From assembly GCA_958295645.1 (NCBI GenBank), contig OY282361.1, forward strand, positions 2,384,501-2,448,500: a DNA stretch of 64,000 nucleotides, read 5' to 3'. The translations under genes were made by a program, and so were the position numbers. This document shows, one piece after another, positions 43,365 through 52,629 of the stretch. The number at the start of each line of letters is the position of its first letter. Positions within the stretch are counted from its first letter, which is position 1. The notes below the pieces were generated by a model, which was not told the origin of the DNA, did not search any database, and was given only the letters and a program-made list of their open reading frames with translations. This stretch comes from Longimicrobiales bacterium. GTDB taxonomy: Bacteria; Gemmatimonadota; Gemmatimonadetes; Longimicrobiales; Gaopeijiaceae.

Positions 43365-44453
43365 ATGATCTCGGGAAGCACCAAGCAGTGGAGGGCCCAG
43401 CGGCACCGCATTGCGTGCTGGACGGCGACTGCCGTGGCCGCTTGCGGCGGACCCTCCGCCGACGGATCGGACAACCCGGACCCTGCCGGTTCCTCGCCCT
43501 CCGTCGCTCTCCTCACGTCCGGGCCGGTCAGCGACGCGGGCTGGCACGCCGGCGCCTACGAGGGGCTGCAACGGATCGGCGACTCTCTGGGTTGGCGCAT
43601 TTCGCACCAGCAGACGCGGACGCCCGCGGAGTTCGACGAAGCGTTCATCTCCTACGCCGAGGCGGGCTACGGGCTGGTGTTCGGACACGGCTTCGAGTAC
43701 CAGGACGCTGCCGAGCGGGCGGCGGCGCAATACCCGGATGCGACGTTCGTGGTCTCGTCGGGCTCGCGGGCGGCGGCCAACCTTGTGCCGCTGATCTTTC
43801 GTCTCGAGGAGGCCGCTTATTTGGCCGGCATGGCGGCCGGCGGGGTCAGCCGCGCGGGGGTCGTCGGAATGGTCGGAGGGGTCGAGATACCGCCGGCCAA
43901 GGGGACGTTTCTGGCGTTCGGGGCGGGGGTGGCCGCGGTGAATCCGGAGGCGACGGTCTTGGAGACGTTCACCGGCAGCTGGGACGACGTCGCCGCGGCC
44001 AAGGAGGCGGCCTCCGCCCAGCTCCGGCGCGGCGCGGACGTGCTGATCCACAACGTGGACGCGGCAAGCTTCGGGGTGTTTCAGGCGGTCCGCGAGGCCC
44101 GAGAGCAACGTGGGCGGGCATGGGCCTTCGGGATGAACCGGGACCAGAACGCCGTGGCGCCGGAGGTCGTCGTGGGAAGCGCGGTGATCGACATCCCGGC
44201 TCTGTTCCTCCAGGCGGCGGTCGCCTGGCACGAGGGCAGCTTGCGCGGGGCGCCTAGGGCAGGCTTGGCGTCGGGTGCGGTGGACTTCGTGCCGAATCCC
44301 GCGCTGGCGGACGTCGTCCCTGCGGACGTGGAAGCTCGAATCGCCCAAGCCCGGCGGGACATCGCCTCGGGCGCCCTGGAAGTGCCCCGAATCCGCTATC
44401 TGGAAGAAGACACGCTGCCCGCGGCCTCGCCGGTCCAGCCGCCGCCAAACTAG
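43365..44453 (+). CDS. BMP-family nucleoside-binding lipoprotein
   Basis: Periplasmic binding protein of an ABC importer for purine nucleosides, 362 residues. Lipobox ATAVAAC near residue 26. BMP (PnrA-like) features are VALLTSGPVSDAGWHAGAYEGL, FGHGFEYQDAAERAAAQYPD, EEAAYLAGMAAGGVSRAGVV, and GADVLIHNVDAASFGVFQAV. ATG at 43365 with AGGGAGA upstream. A double-ABC ATPase and two permeases follow in the same direction, the usual order for this transporter class. Confidence 0.87.
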   Translation: MISGSTKQWRAQRHRIACWTATAVAACGGPSADGSDNPDPAGSSPSVALLTSGPVSDAGWHAGAYEGLQRIGDSLGWRISHQQTRTPAEFDEAFISYAEAGYGLVFGHGFEYQDAAERAAAQYPDATFVVSSGSRAAANLVPLIFRLEEAAYLAGMAAGGVSRAGVVGMVGGVEIPPAKGTFLAFGAGVAAVNPEATVLETFTGSWDDVAAAKEAASAQLRRGADVLIHNVDAASFGVFQAVREAREQRGRAWAFGMNRDQNAVAPEVVVGSAVIDIPALFLQAAVAWHEGSLRGAPRAGLASGAVDFVPNPALADVVPADVEARIAQARRDIASGALEVPRIRYLEEDTLPAASPVQPPPN

Positions 44454-44467
44454 CGGGCTTTGGAACC

Positions 44468-46039
44468 TTGCACGGGCGGGCGATCGCTAGGTGCCTTCCG
44501 TCCTTGAACGCCGCCGACGCACACGGAGACGCGCCGCCGGCCGCACGCCTAGCCGGCGTGACCAAGCGGTTCGGCGCCGTCGTCGCGCTGGACCGGGTCT
44601 GCTTCGAACTGGCCCCCGGAGAGATCCACGGCCTGCTGGGCGAGAACGGGGCGGGCAAGACGACGTTGGCGCGCGTGCTCGCCGGCCTCCTGTCACCGGA
44701 CGAGGGACAGGTCGAGATTGCCGGGACGTCCGTGCGGCTCCGCAACGCCGCCGACGCACGCCGGCTTGGCGTCGCCATGGTCCACCAGCACTTCTCGTTG
44801 GTCCCGCGCTTCACGGGCTTCGAGAACGTGGCCCTCTTCAACGAAGGCGCGTGGACTCCGCGGGGCCGGGCGACGCCGGGCTACCGGGCCCACGTGGAAG
44901 CGCGGGCGGCCGAACTGGGCCTGGCCGTCGATCTGGACATGCGGGCGGATCAAATGAGCGTGGGCCAACGACAGCGGATCGAGATCCTCAAGGCGCTGAT
45001 GTCCGAGACGCGCGTGCTGCTGCTCGACGAGCCCACGGCGGTGCTGGCCCCGAAGGAAGTGGAGCGCCTCCTGGCCGTGCTGCGCAGGGTGGCCCGCTCC
45101 GGCACGGGCGTCGTGCTGGTCGCGCACAAGCTGGACGAGGTGCTTTCGGCGGCCGGCCGCGTGACCGTCCTGCGAAGAGGCAAGCAGGTGCTCGCCGGCC
45201 CAGCCCGCGACTTCTCGGCCCGCGAACTCGCCGTCGCGATGGTGGGCGAGCCCGTTGGTCGCGACAGATTCTCTGACAAAATCTCCCTAGAATCTGACGG
45301 ACGCGAATCGGCCGACGTGGTGGCCTCTCTGACTGACGTGGTGGCGGGGTCTCCCGAGGCGCCGTCGCTGCGCGGCGTGACGTTGGCCGCGCGAAGAGGC
45401 GAGATTCTGGGCGTTGCGGGCGTGGAAGGAAACGGGCAACGCGAACTGGCGGCGGTCTTGGCCGGCGTGCTGCAGCCCCTGTCAGGCGTCGCGCGCGTTC
45501 CGAGCAAGCCGGGCTGGATGCCGTTGGATCGCGGCGAAGAGGGTTTGGTCGGGGACTTCCCTCTCGACGAGAACGTAGCCTTGGCCCTTCACGACGAGCC
45601 CGCCTTCCGCCGGGGGCCATGGCTGGACTGGTCCGGCATCAAGAAGCGCACCAAGGCTCTCCTGGCCGACGCCGACGTGGCGGCCCCCGGCCCGGAGGCG
45701 TTCGCGGCGACGCTGTCGGGCGGCAATCAGCAGCGGTTGCTCGTGGCCCGCGAACTCGACCGCTCCAAGGAGCTGCTGATCGCGGAATCGCCCACCCGCG
45801 GCCTCGACGTGAAGGCCGCCCGAGCCGTGAGGCGGAGGCTGGTGGAATTCGCGCGCAATGGCGAGCCACCTCCAGCAGTGGTCCTGATCTCGCCCGACTT
45901 GGACGAAATACTCGAGCTGGCCGACCGGATCCTGGTTCTCGTGCGCGGACGCCTCCTGCCGGTCGGTCCGTCGGATCGTTCAGCCACGGCCATCGGCGCA
46001 CTCATGCTGGCCGCAGGGGACGCGGTGGGCAGGCGGTAG
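44468..46039 (+). CDS. double-domain nucleoside ABC transporter ATPase
   Basis: ATPase subunit of the BMP-type importer with two fused nucleotide-binding domains, 523 residues. Domain 1 has Walker A GENGAGKTT, the Q-loop in VHQHFSL, signature MSVGQRQRIEILK and Walker B LLLDEPTAV. Domain 2 has a degenerate P-loop (VEGNGQRE) but a clear LSGGNQQR signature and ESPTRGLD. This asymmetry is normal for this subfamily (YufO/RbsA-like). TTG start at 44468, or possibly TTG at 44504. It lies 14 bases after the binding-protein gene. Confidence 0.88.
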   Translation: MHGRAIARCLPSLNAADAHGDAPPAARLAGVTKRFGAVVALDRVCFELAPGEIHGLLGENGAGKTTLARVLAGLLSPDEGQVEIAGTSVRLRNAADARRLGVAMVHQHFSLVPRFTGFENVALFNEGAWTPRGRATPGYRAHVEARAAELGLAVDLDMRADQMSVGQRQRIEILKALMSETRVLLLDEPTAVLAPKEVERLLAVLRRVARSGTGVVLVAHKLDEVLSAAGRVTVLRRGKQVLAGPARDFSARELAVAMVGEPVGRDRFSDKISLESDGRESADVVASLTDVVAGSPEAPSLRGVTLAARRGEILGVAGVEGNGQRELAAVLAGVLQPLSGVARVPSKPGWMPLDRGEEGLVGDFPLDENVALALHDEPAFRRGPWLDWSGIKKRTKALLADADVAAPGPEAFAATLSGGNQQRLLVARELDRSKELLIAESPTRGLDVKAARAVRRRLVEFARNGEPPPAVVLISPDLDEILELADRILVLVRGRLLPVGPSDRSATAIGALMLAAGDAVGRR

Positions 46040-46174
46040 GGGGCGGATCCCATTCTTCCGGCGAGAGAAACTCGGGGAAGCTTGATGCTATGAAATCCCA
46101 ATTCGGCTCGGCCTTCACGTGACCTTCGTAGATGTTGCAGCGACGTACGTCCTACCTATAAGGCTGGCTTCAAG

Positions 46175-47239
46175 GTGACGCAAATGGCGCAAATGGGGCT
46201 ACGGATCGCGCGCGCTCTCCAGCCTGTCGCGCAACCCGTCCTTGCCCTCGCGGCCACGTTGGCCGTCGCGGCCGCTCTCCTGGCACTGGGCGGCCACTCG
46301 CCCGCGGACGCCTTCGGCGCGCTCGTCCAAGGGGCTTTCGGGTCGTGGAACCGCTTCCTTTCGTTCACGCTGGTGCAGGCGACGCCGCTGTTGCTCACGG
46401 GCTTGGCCGTCGCCGTCGCGTTCCGGGCAGGCGCCTGGAACATCGGGGCCGAAGGGCAGCTGCTCGCCGGTGCGTTGGCGGGCGTTGCGCTGGCGATTTC
46501 GTGGCCGGAGGCGAGTGCGCTGGTGCTCCTGGCGGCGACCTTCGCGGCGGCGGCCGCGGGCGGTGCGGCTTGGGCGCTGGTTCCCATCGCGATGAAGACG
46601 CGGATGGGGGTCGGCGAAGTCATCACGACGCTGCTCATGAACTTCGTGGCCCTGTTCTTGGCGCAGTTTCTCGTGCAGGGGCCGCTTCGCGAGTCGCGCG
46701 GCGTCTTCAACATGACGGACGAGATTCCCGCGGCGGCCCAGCTCGCGCCTCTGTTTCCGGGGACGCGCCTGCACGCCGGCTTTCTCGTCGGTCTATTGCT
46801 TGCGGGCGGGCTGTGGCTCTACATGTCGCGCACTCCGGGCGGCTTCCGCGTCCGGGTCGCGGGAGCGTCGCCGCGGGCGGCGGTGGCCAGCGGGCGCTTC
46901 GATCCGGCGCGGGTGGTACGGTGGTCTTTCCTGGCGTCGGGCGCGATCGCCGGACTGGCCGGGTGGATTCAGGTCGCGGGCGTCACGGGGCGCATGTACG
47001 AGGGGCTCTCGCCGGGTTGGGGCTACACGGCCATCGCGGTGGCGCTGCTGGCGCGCCTGCATCCTGGGGCGATCGTGATTTCGGCCGTGGTCTTCGGGGC
47101 GCTCGGCGCCGGGGGAGGCGCGATGCAGAGAGACGCCGGCGTGCCGGAGGCGTGGGTGCGCGGGACCGAAGCCCTCCTGATCCTCGCCCTCCTCGCGGTG
47201 GACCGCGGCTTTCGGGCGGCCTCTAAGGGCGATTCGTGA
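46175..47239 (+). CDS. nucleoside ABC transporter permease 1
   Basis: Inner-membrane permease of 354 residues with about nine to ten helices (BPD_transp_2 type). Motifs include LTGLAVAVAFRAGAWNIGAE, GEVITTLLMNFVALFLAQFL and the cytoplasmic loop near VRVAGASPRAAVASGRFD. It is the first of a permease pair (YufP/YufQ-like). GTG at 46175 after AAGG. It follows the ATPase gene after a 135-base gap in which I see no gene. Confidence 0.87.
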   Translation: MTQMAQMGLRIARALQPVAQPVLALAATLAVAAALLALGGHSPADAFGALVQGAFGSWNRFLSFTLVQATPLLLTGLAVAVAFRAGAWNIGAEGQLLAGALAGVALAISWPEASALVLLAATFAAAAAGGAAWALVPIAMKTRMGVGEVITTLLMNFVALFLAQFLVQGPLRESRGVFNMTDEIPAAAQLAPLFPGTRLHAGFLVGLLLAGGLWLYMSRTPGGFRVRVAGASPRAAVASGRFDPARVVRWSFLASGAIAGLAGWIQVAGVTGRMYEGLSPGWGYTAIAVALLARLHPGAIVISAVVFGALGAGGGAMQRDAGVPEAWVRGTEALLILALLAVDRGFRAASKGDS

Positions 47240-47305
47240 CCGCCGCAAGCGCACCCCTCTTTTTCCACAGCGCGGTCACGGACGGGCGCGCCTCCAGGAT
47301 CGGTC

Positions 47306-48226
47306 ATGGCTGACGTCGGCGTCTTCGCCTCCTTCCTCGCCGCCGCCGCGGGCCTGGCGATTCCCCTGGCGCTCGCAGCGCTCGGCGAGACCGTCTCGGA
47401 GAGGGCTGGCGTGATCAACATCGGCTTGGAGGGATCGGTGATCTGGGGCGCGCTGGGCGGCGCCATGGCCGGACTGGCCGCCGGTCCCTACGCGGGCTTG
47501 GCGGGCGGGGCAATAGCCGGAACTGCCGCCGCGCTCCTGTTCGGCCTGTTCGCGGTCGGCCTCAACACCAACCAGATCATCACCGGCACGGCGGTGACCA
47601 TCGGCAGCCTGGGCTTCACGGGCGCCGTCTTCCAGAGCCGCTTCGGCGCCACCGGCCTCGCCTTGGAGCTCAAGACCGTCCCTTCCTGGAAGCTTCCTCT
47701 GCTCTCCGAAGTCCCGCTTCTGGGCCCGGTCTTGTTCGACCGCGCGCCCACCTTCTACGTCGTCTACCTGCTCGCGCCGGCGCTGTGGTGGTTCCTCTTC
47801 AGGACGCGTTGGGGCCTGGCCCTGCGATCCGTCGGGGAAGCGCCCGACGCCGCCCATGCCGCCGGAATCGGCGTGATCCGCACGAGAATGCTCGCAGTCC
47901 TCTTCGGGGGATTCATGGCCGGGCTCGCGGGCGCGCACCTGTGCCTGGTGCACACCGGCACCTTCAGCGAGAACATGTCCGCCGGCAAAGGCTTCATCGC
48001 CGTCGCCGTGGTGGTGCTGGGCCGGTGGAACCCCCCGGGCGTGCTGGCGGCGGCCTGCTTCTTCGGCGCGGCGGAGGCCCTCCAGTACGTCCTGCAGGCG
48101 GCCAACGCCGACTTGCCCTACCCGCTCTTCCTCGCGCTCCCCTACGTGCTCAGCTTGGCGGCCCTCGCCGGATGGTTCGGCCGGTCGCGGGCGCCCGCGA
48201 CTCTCGCGCTGCCGTGGCCCCGATGA
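47306..48226 (+). CDS. nucleoside ABC transporter permease 2
   Basis: Second permease of the BMP importer, 306 residues. SERAGVINIGLEGSVIWGALG is the classic start of this family, followed by LNTNQIITGTAVTIGSLGF and LRSVGEAPDAAHAAGIGVIR, the cytosolic loop. ATG at 47306, 66 bases after permease 1. With the lipoprotein and ATPase it completes a four-part importer, likely for nucleosides or similar purines. Confidence 0.87.
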   Translation: MADVGVFASFLAAAAGLAIPLALAALGETVSERAGVINIGLEGSVIWGALGGAMAGLAAGPYAGLAGGAIAGTAAALLFGLFAVGLNTNQIITGTAVTIGSLGFTGAVFQSRFGATGLALELKTVPSWKLPLLSEVPLLGPVLFDRAPTFYVVYLLAPALWWFLFRTRWGLALRSVGEAPDAAHAAGIGVIRTRMLAVLFGGFMAGLAGAHLCLVHTGTFSENMSAGKGFIAVAVVVLGRWNPPGVLAAACFFGAAEALQYVLQAANADLPYPLFLALPYVLSLAALAGWFGRSRAPATLALPWPR

Positions 48227-48262
48227 ACGGCGCCGGGTTCGCTTCCACGGTACCTTGAGGAC

Positions 48263-51172
48263 ATGAACCGGCCAATCGTTCGCCGTCCGCAGCTCGCCTT
48301 CGCCGCCCTCGCGTCCGTCGTCCTCCCATGCGAAGCGGCGCTCGCGACGTCCCTTGCCGCGCAGGCGCTCCCGGATCGCGCGCCCATCCCCGCGTCCAGC
48401 GCCGGCGTGCATCCGTTCGAACAGGGGATCGCCGGCGTCGCCCTCCGCTTCCGCCAGCTCGACGGCGTCAAGCGCGTGCTGATGATCGGCGCGCATCCGG
48501 ACGACGAGGACACCGGCCTTCTCGCAGCCCTAGCGCGGGGCCGCGGCGTGGAGACCGCCTACCTGTCCCTGAGCCGCGGCGAGGGCGGCCAGAATCTGAT
48601 CGGCCCCCGGCTGGGCGAAGGGCTCGGACTCGTCCGCACCGGCGAACTCGTGGCCGCCCGGGCGCTCGACGGAGGCAGGCAGTACTTCACGCGCGCCTTC
48701 GACTTCGGCTACTCCAAGAACATCGAGGAAGCGCTGGCCCATTGGCCGCTCGAGGAAGTCGTCCGCGACGTCGTCTTCGTGGTTCGCACGTTTCGGCCGC
48801 AGGTGATCGTGTCGGTGTTTTCGGGAACGCCCCGCGACCGCCACGGCCAGCACCAAGTCGCAGGCGTCGCCGCCCGAGAGGCCTTCGACGCCGCGGGCGA
48901 TCCCGATCGCTTTCCCGAACTCGCCGAGCACGGAGTCGAGCCGTGGACTCCGGTCAAGCTGTACCAGTCGGTCTTCTTCTCGGGGCAAGAGGCGACGCTC
49001 CACGTGCCCACCGGCGCCTTCGATCCCGTGCTCGGCCGCTCCCACTTTCAGCTGGCCATGGCGAGCCGAAGCCTGCACCGGTCGCAGGACATGGGAGCGG
49101 CGCAGATCGCGGGGCCGAGGAACAGCTCGTGGCGCCTCGTCTCGTCGCGGGGCGGGGACGACGGGGAGGATGGCGGCCTCTTTGCCGGAGTGGACACGAC
49201 GCTGGCGGGACAGCTGCCCGATCCTTTGCCGCCCGCTTGGCCTACGGACGCGCGGGCGCGGCTGGACGCATACCGGGCGGCCGTCGCGGAGGCCCGGGAG
49301 GCTCTGGCTGCCGACCGAAGCGACGGGGCGGTTCCGGGCCTGCTTCGGGGGGCGGCGGTCCTGCGCGATCTGGTGCGGGATGCGCCGCCGGGCTCGGCTC
49401 GGGAGGTCCTGGCCGACAGGCTGGCGCTCGTGTCCGAGGCCGTGTTTGCGGCGAGCGGGGCGACGGTGGACGTGCGCATCTCTCGGGCCTTGCTGACGCC
49501 CGGCGAGCCGGCAGGCGTGGACGTGATCGTCTGGAACGGCGGCCCGTTCGCGCTGGAGGACGTAGCGCCGCGGCTGCTGTTGCCCGAACGATGGACGGCG
49601 ACGGCCACGGCCGAACCCGCTACGGAGTCCGCTGGGTCGCGCTTCTTCCGCACGAATCCTCCGGAGACGCCGAAGGACGGGCGCGTCCCCCCGGGCGCCG
49701 TGGCTCGCTGGAGTTGGCGGATCCTCGTGCCGGAGAACGCGCGGCCGTCGGCGCCCTATTTCTTGGAGCAGGAGCGCTCCGGCGATCTCTACGCCTGGCC
49801 CGCCGACGCCGAACTGTGGGCGGCGCCGTTCGATCCTTCGCCGGTTCGTGCGACGGTCTCGCTCGGCTTCGGCCTCGCGACGCCCGTCCGTCCGACCGTG
49901 CAGCGGGAAGGCAGCTACGTCGGCGTGGACAAGGCCTTCGGCGAGTACCGCCAACACGTGCTCGTGGCCCCGGCGTTGGACGTGAGCCTGCATCCGGGGA
50001 CGATGGTCTGGCCGCTGGCGAGTGCCGAGGCGCGAACCTTCACGGTGGCGCTTTCCAACATGTCGGCGTCCCGGCGTGCGGGGTCGGTTCGGCTGGAGAC
50101 GGGCGCTGGTTGGCAGGTCGAGCCCGCTTCGGCTCCCTTCGCGCTGGACCCCGGCGGCAGCCAGTCGTTTGCGTTTCGGGTCGCGCCAGCGGGTCCGGCA
50201 CCGGAGGGGCGACACGAGTTCCGGGCGATGGCCGAAGACGCCTCGGGAACCGTCTTCGGCGGAGACTACGACGTCGTGGTCCACCCGCACATTCGCCGGG
50301 CGGCTCTACACCGGAGGGCCGTGGCGCGCGTCTCCGCCTTCGCCCTGGCAACCGACACGGAGCTTCGGGCGGCCTACGTCATGGGGTCGGGCGACGCGGG
50401 CGCCGAAGCGCTTCGGCAGGCCGGAATGCACGTGGACTTGCTCGACGACGCGCAGGTGCGGGATGGAGCATTCGACGAATACGACGTGCTGGTTCTCGGC
50501 GTCCGCGCGTACGAGACCCGGCCGGAGCTTGCGGACGCCAACGACGCGGTGCTCGCCTTCGCGCAGGCGGGCGGCACGGTGATCGTCCAGTACAACAAGT
50601 ACGAGTATCCGCAGGGCGGCTTCGCACCCTATCCAGTGCAGATGAACCGGCCGCACGACCGCGTCGCCGACGAAACGGCCCATGTGGCCATTCTCGCGCC
50701 CGGGACACCCGTGTTCAACGGCCCCAACGTCCTGGAACCGGCCGACTTCGACGGCTGGGTGCAGGAACGCGGGCTCTACTTCCTCGGCGATTGGGATCCG
50801 CGATTCGTCCCTGTGCTGGAAATGGCGGACCCAGGCGAGGAGCCCAAGCGCGGGGGACTGTTGGTGGCCCCGGTGGGCGACGGACTCTACGTCTACACCG
50901 GTCTCGCCTTCTTTCGACAGTTCCCGGCCGGCGTTGCGGGCGCCTACCGCCTGTTCGCCAATCTCGCGTCGATGCGCGCCGAGGACTGGCACAGGGCGCG
51001 CGCGGGGCGGCCCGTCGGCGACGCCGGGCTGAACGACGACCCCGGGCCGAACGACGACGCTAGGCCAAACGACGACGCCGGCCCGAACGACAACGCCGGC
51101 CCGAACGACAACGCGCCGCCGGGCGCCAACGATGCACCGGGGCCAGCGCCAACGCCCCGCCGTCCCACGTAG
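48263..51172 (+). CDS. PIG-L/LmbE-family deacetylase with large C-terminal region
   Basis: Exported protein of 969 residues. The signal peptide is followed by a PIG-L N-acetyl-sugar deacetylase domain: zinc motif IGAHPDDED (77-83), SRGEGGQNLIG and the second metal histidine in RDRHGQHQVAG. The central region (about 400-650) is beta-rich, NEW3-like. The third part (about 670-920) resembles a glutamine-amidotransferase-like fold (DVLVLGVRAYETRPELADAND, GGTVIVQYNKYEYPQGG). The tail has six-residue repeats. It may cut N-acetyl groups from glycans in the periplasm. It is not part of the transporter operon by function. Confidence 0.85.
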   Translation: MNRPIVRRPQLAFAALASVVLPCEAALATSLAAQALPDRAPIPASSAGVHPFEQGIAGVALRFRQLDGVKRVLMIGAHPDDEDTGLLAALARGRGVETAYLSLSRGEGGQNLIGPRLGEGLGLVRTGELVAARALDGGRQYFTRAFDFGYSKNIEEALAHWPLEEVVRDVVFVVRTFRPQVIVSVFSGTPRDRHGQHQVAGVAAREAFDAAGDPDRFPELAEHGVEPWTPVKLYQSVFFSGQEATLHVPTGAFDPVLGRSHFQLAMASRSLHRSQDMGAAQIAGPRNSSWRLVSSRGGDDGEDGGLFAGVDTTLAGQLPDPLPPAWPTDARARLDAYRAAVAEAREALAADRSDGAVPGLLRGAAVLRDLVRDAPPGSAREVLADRLALVSEAVFAASGATVDVRISRALLTPGEPAGVDVIVWNGGPFALEDVAPRLLLPERWTATATAEPATESAGSRFFRTNPPETPKDGRVPPGAVARWSWRILVPENARPSAPYFLEQERSGDLYAWPADAELWAAPFDPSPVRATVSLGFGLATPVRPTVQREGSYVGVDKAFGEYRQHVLVAPALDVSLHPGTMVWPLASAEARTFTVALSNMSASRRAGSVRLETGAGWQVEPASAPFALDPGGSQSFAFRVAPAGPAPEGRHEFRAMAEDASGTVFGGDYDVVVHPHIRRAALHRRAVARVSAFALATDTELRAAYVMGSGDAGAEALRQAGMHVDLLDDAQVRDGAFDEYDVLVLGVRAYETRPELADANDAVLAFAQAGGTVIVQYNKYEYPQGGFAPYPVQMNRPHDRVADETAHVAILAPGTPVFNGPNVLEPADFDGWVQERGLYFLGDWDPRFVPVLEMADPGEEPKRGGLLVAPVGDGLYVYTGLAFFRQFPAGVAGAYRLFANLASMRAEDWHRARAGRPVGDAGLNDDPGPNDDARPNDDAGPNDNAGPNDNAPPGANDAPGPAPTPRRPT
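51032..51121 (+). repeat. 18-base tandem repeat in the PIG-L gene tail
   Basis: Five units of 18 bases encode NDDPGP, NDDARP, NDDAGP, NDNAGP and NDNAPP. Units differ by a few bases. The tail is low-complexity and acidic, probably disordered and length-variable. Confidence 0.75.
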
Positions 51173-51175
51173 CCA

Positions 51176-52195
51176 TTGCCCAGCCACAGAGACCCTGAAG
51201 CCCCCAGCCGATCCGGCCAGGAGACCATCCACGACCTTCCCGGCGGACTCGGCCCTCTGCCCTGGGAGCTGCCGCGAGTCTTCCTAGGACTGGACGGAGC
51301 GGCGGCGCGCCACGACCAAGCCAAGACGTGGATCCTTCCCGTCCCCTACGAGACCACCGCCAGCTGGGGGACGGCCACCCGGCAAGGCCCGCAGGCGATC
51401 ATCGACGCATCCCGGTACGTGGAGCTGTACGACCCAGAACTGGGCTGCCTTCCCTCTGCGGACGGCGTCTACACCTTCCCCGCGCTGGAACTGGAACGCG
51501 GAAACGCCGCGGGGGCCGCCGAGCGCCTAGAAGAAGCTTTCGGCCAGATTCTCGAAGCCGCGAACGGTCGGCGCGTGATCATGCTGGGAGGCGAGCATTC
51601 GGTCTCGCCGCCTGCGATCCTGGCTCACGCGAGTCGCACCGAGGAACGGCTCACCGTCCTCCAGATGGACGCCCACCTGGACCTTCACGAGCGCTTCAAC
51701 GGCAGCCGGTTCTCGCACGCCTGCGCCATGGCCCGAATCGGAGGACGCGCCGATCTGGTGTCGGTCGGCGCCCGCGGCGTCAGCCAGGAGGAATGGGAGG
51801 CGGCCGCCGACCGCGCCGACGTGTTCGTGGTCCCCGGCGAGCACCTGCACGACGGAGACGCCTGGATGGAACGCGCGACGGCGGCGTTGGCCGATCCCGT
51901 CTACCTCACTTTCGACGTGGACTTCCTGGACCCGTCCCTAGCGCCTGCGACCGGCGCGCCCGAGCCGGGAGGCGCCAGCTGGCATCAGACGCTCCTCTTC
52001 CTCCGGCGCGTGTTCGCCGAGCGCCGCATCGTCGGGGTGGACGTCGTCGAGCACGCCCCCGTCCCGGGCCTCTCCGCGCCCGACTTCCTGGTCGCCAAGC
52101 TGGTCCACAAGATCATCGGCTACTGGAGCGAGAGCGACCCCCGTCCCTTGCGCCGCGCCGCCGGCAAGTCGAGCGAGCCACGGATGTCCGAGTAG
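51176..52195 (+). CDS. speB: agmatinase / arginase-family ureohydrolase
   Basis: Mn-dependent hydrolase, most like agmatinase (agmatine to putrescine plus urea), 339 residues. Metal motifs: MLGGEHSVSPP, LQMDAHLDLHERFNG, FSHACAMARI and the TFDVDFLDPSLAPATGAPEPGG segment. VPYETTASWGTATRQGPQAI is the typical N-terminal substrate loop. The first 40 residues from TTG at 51176 are variable. It starts just after the PIG-L stop. The 3' end overlaps the decayed DUF4097-type gene by about 76 bases. Confidence 0.87.
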   Translation: MPSHRDPEAPSRSGQETIHDLPGGLGPLPWELPRVFLGLDGAAARHDQAKTWILPVPYETTASWGTATRQGPQAIIDASRYVELYDPELGCLPSADGVYTFPALELERGNAAGAAERLEEAFGQILEAANGRRVIMLGGEHSVSPPAILAHASRTEERLTVLQMDAHLDLHERFNGSRFSHACAMARIGGRADLVSVGARGVSQEEWEAAADRADVFVVPGEHLHDGDAWMERATAALADPVYLTFDVDFLDPSLAPATGAPEPGGASWHQTLLFLRRVFAERRIVGVDVVEHAPVPGLSAPDFLVAKLVHKIIGYWSESDPRPLRRAAGKSSEPRMSE

Positions 52196-52621
52196 CGGAT
52201 CCGCTCGCGCCGTCCGCCGGTGACCACCAAGTCGCCCTCCACGTCGCGCACCGACAGGCCGCCCGAGCCCATTCCGTCGACCCGAACCGTGCCGCCGACC
52301 GCCTACCTCTTCGATCTTGAGGCTTCCCGACCCGTCTTCAATGCGAAGCCGGCCCACGCCCGAAACCGCGGTGCTCCCCGACTGATCCTCCACGTCGACG
52401 TCCGTGCCCAGCGGCACCTCCACCTCCAGATTGATCGTCGCGTAGTTGCGCCTGCCCCAGTTGCCCCTCGAGCTAGGATAGTCCGTTTTCAAGCGGTTCC
52501 CGTCCAACGCGACCGAAAGACCTTCGAGCCGCTCCCGGCTGGATGCGCAGAGGGTCGCCGTCACGCGTATCTCCGCGACGCCCTCGCGCCCCTCGACCAC
52601 CAGCTTGCCAGCCAAGTCGTC
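52120..52621 (-). pseudogene. truncated, frameshifted DUF4097-type gene
   Basis: Remnant of a secreted repeat protein. Reading leftward it gives LAGKLVVEGREGVAEIRVTA, TLCASSRERLEGLSVAL, NYATINLEVEVPLGTDVDVE and DQSGSTAVSGVGRLRIEDG, then breaks after KIEEVGG near 52290. It continues in another frame as VDGMGSGGLSVRDVEGDLVV and SDIRGSLDLPAARR to a TAG at 52120-52122. The signal peptide and first part are missing; the frame runs into pfkA. A live protein of this type would be 250 or so residues. It overlaps the 3' end of speB. Confidence 0.6.
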
Positions 52622-52629
52622 CCATGCGT

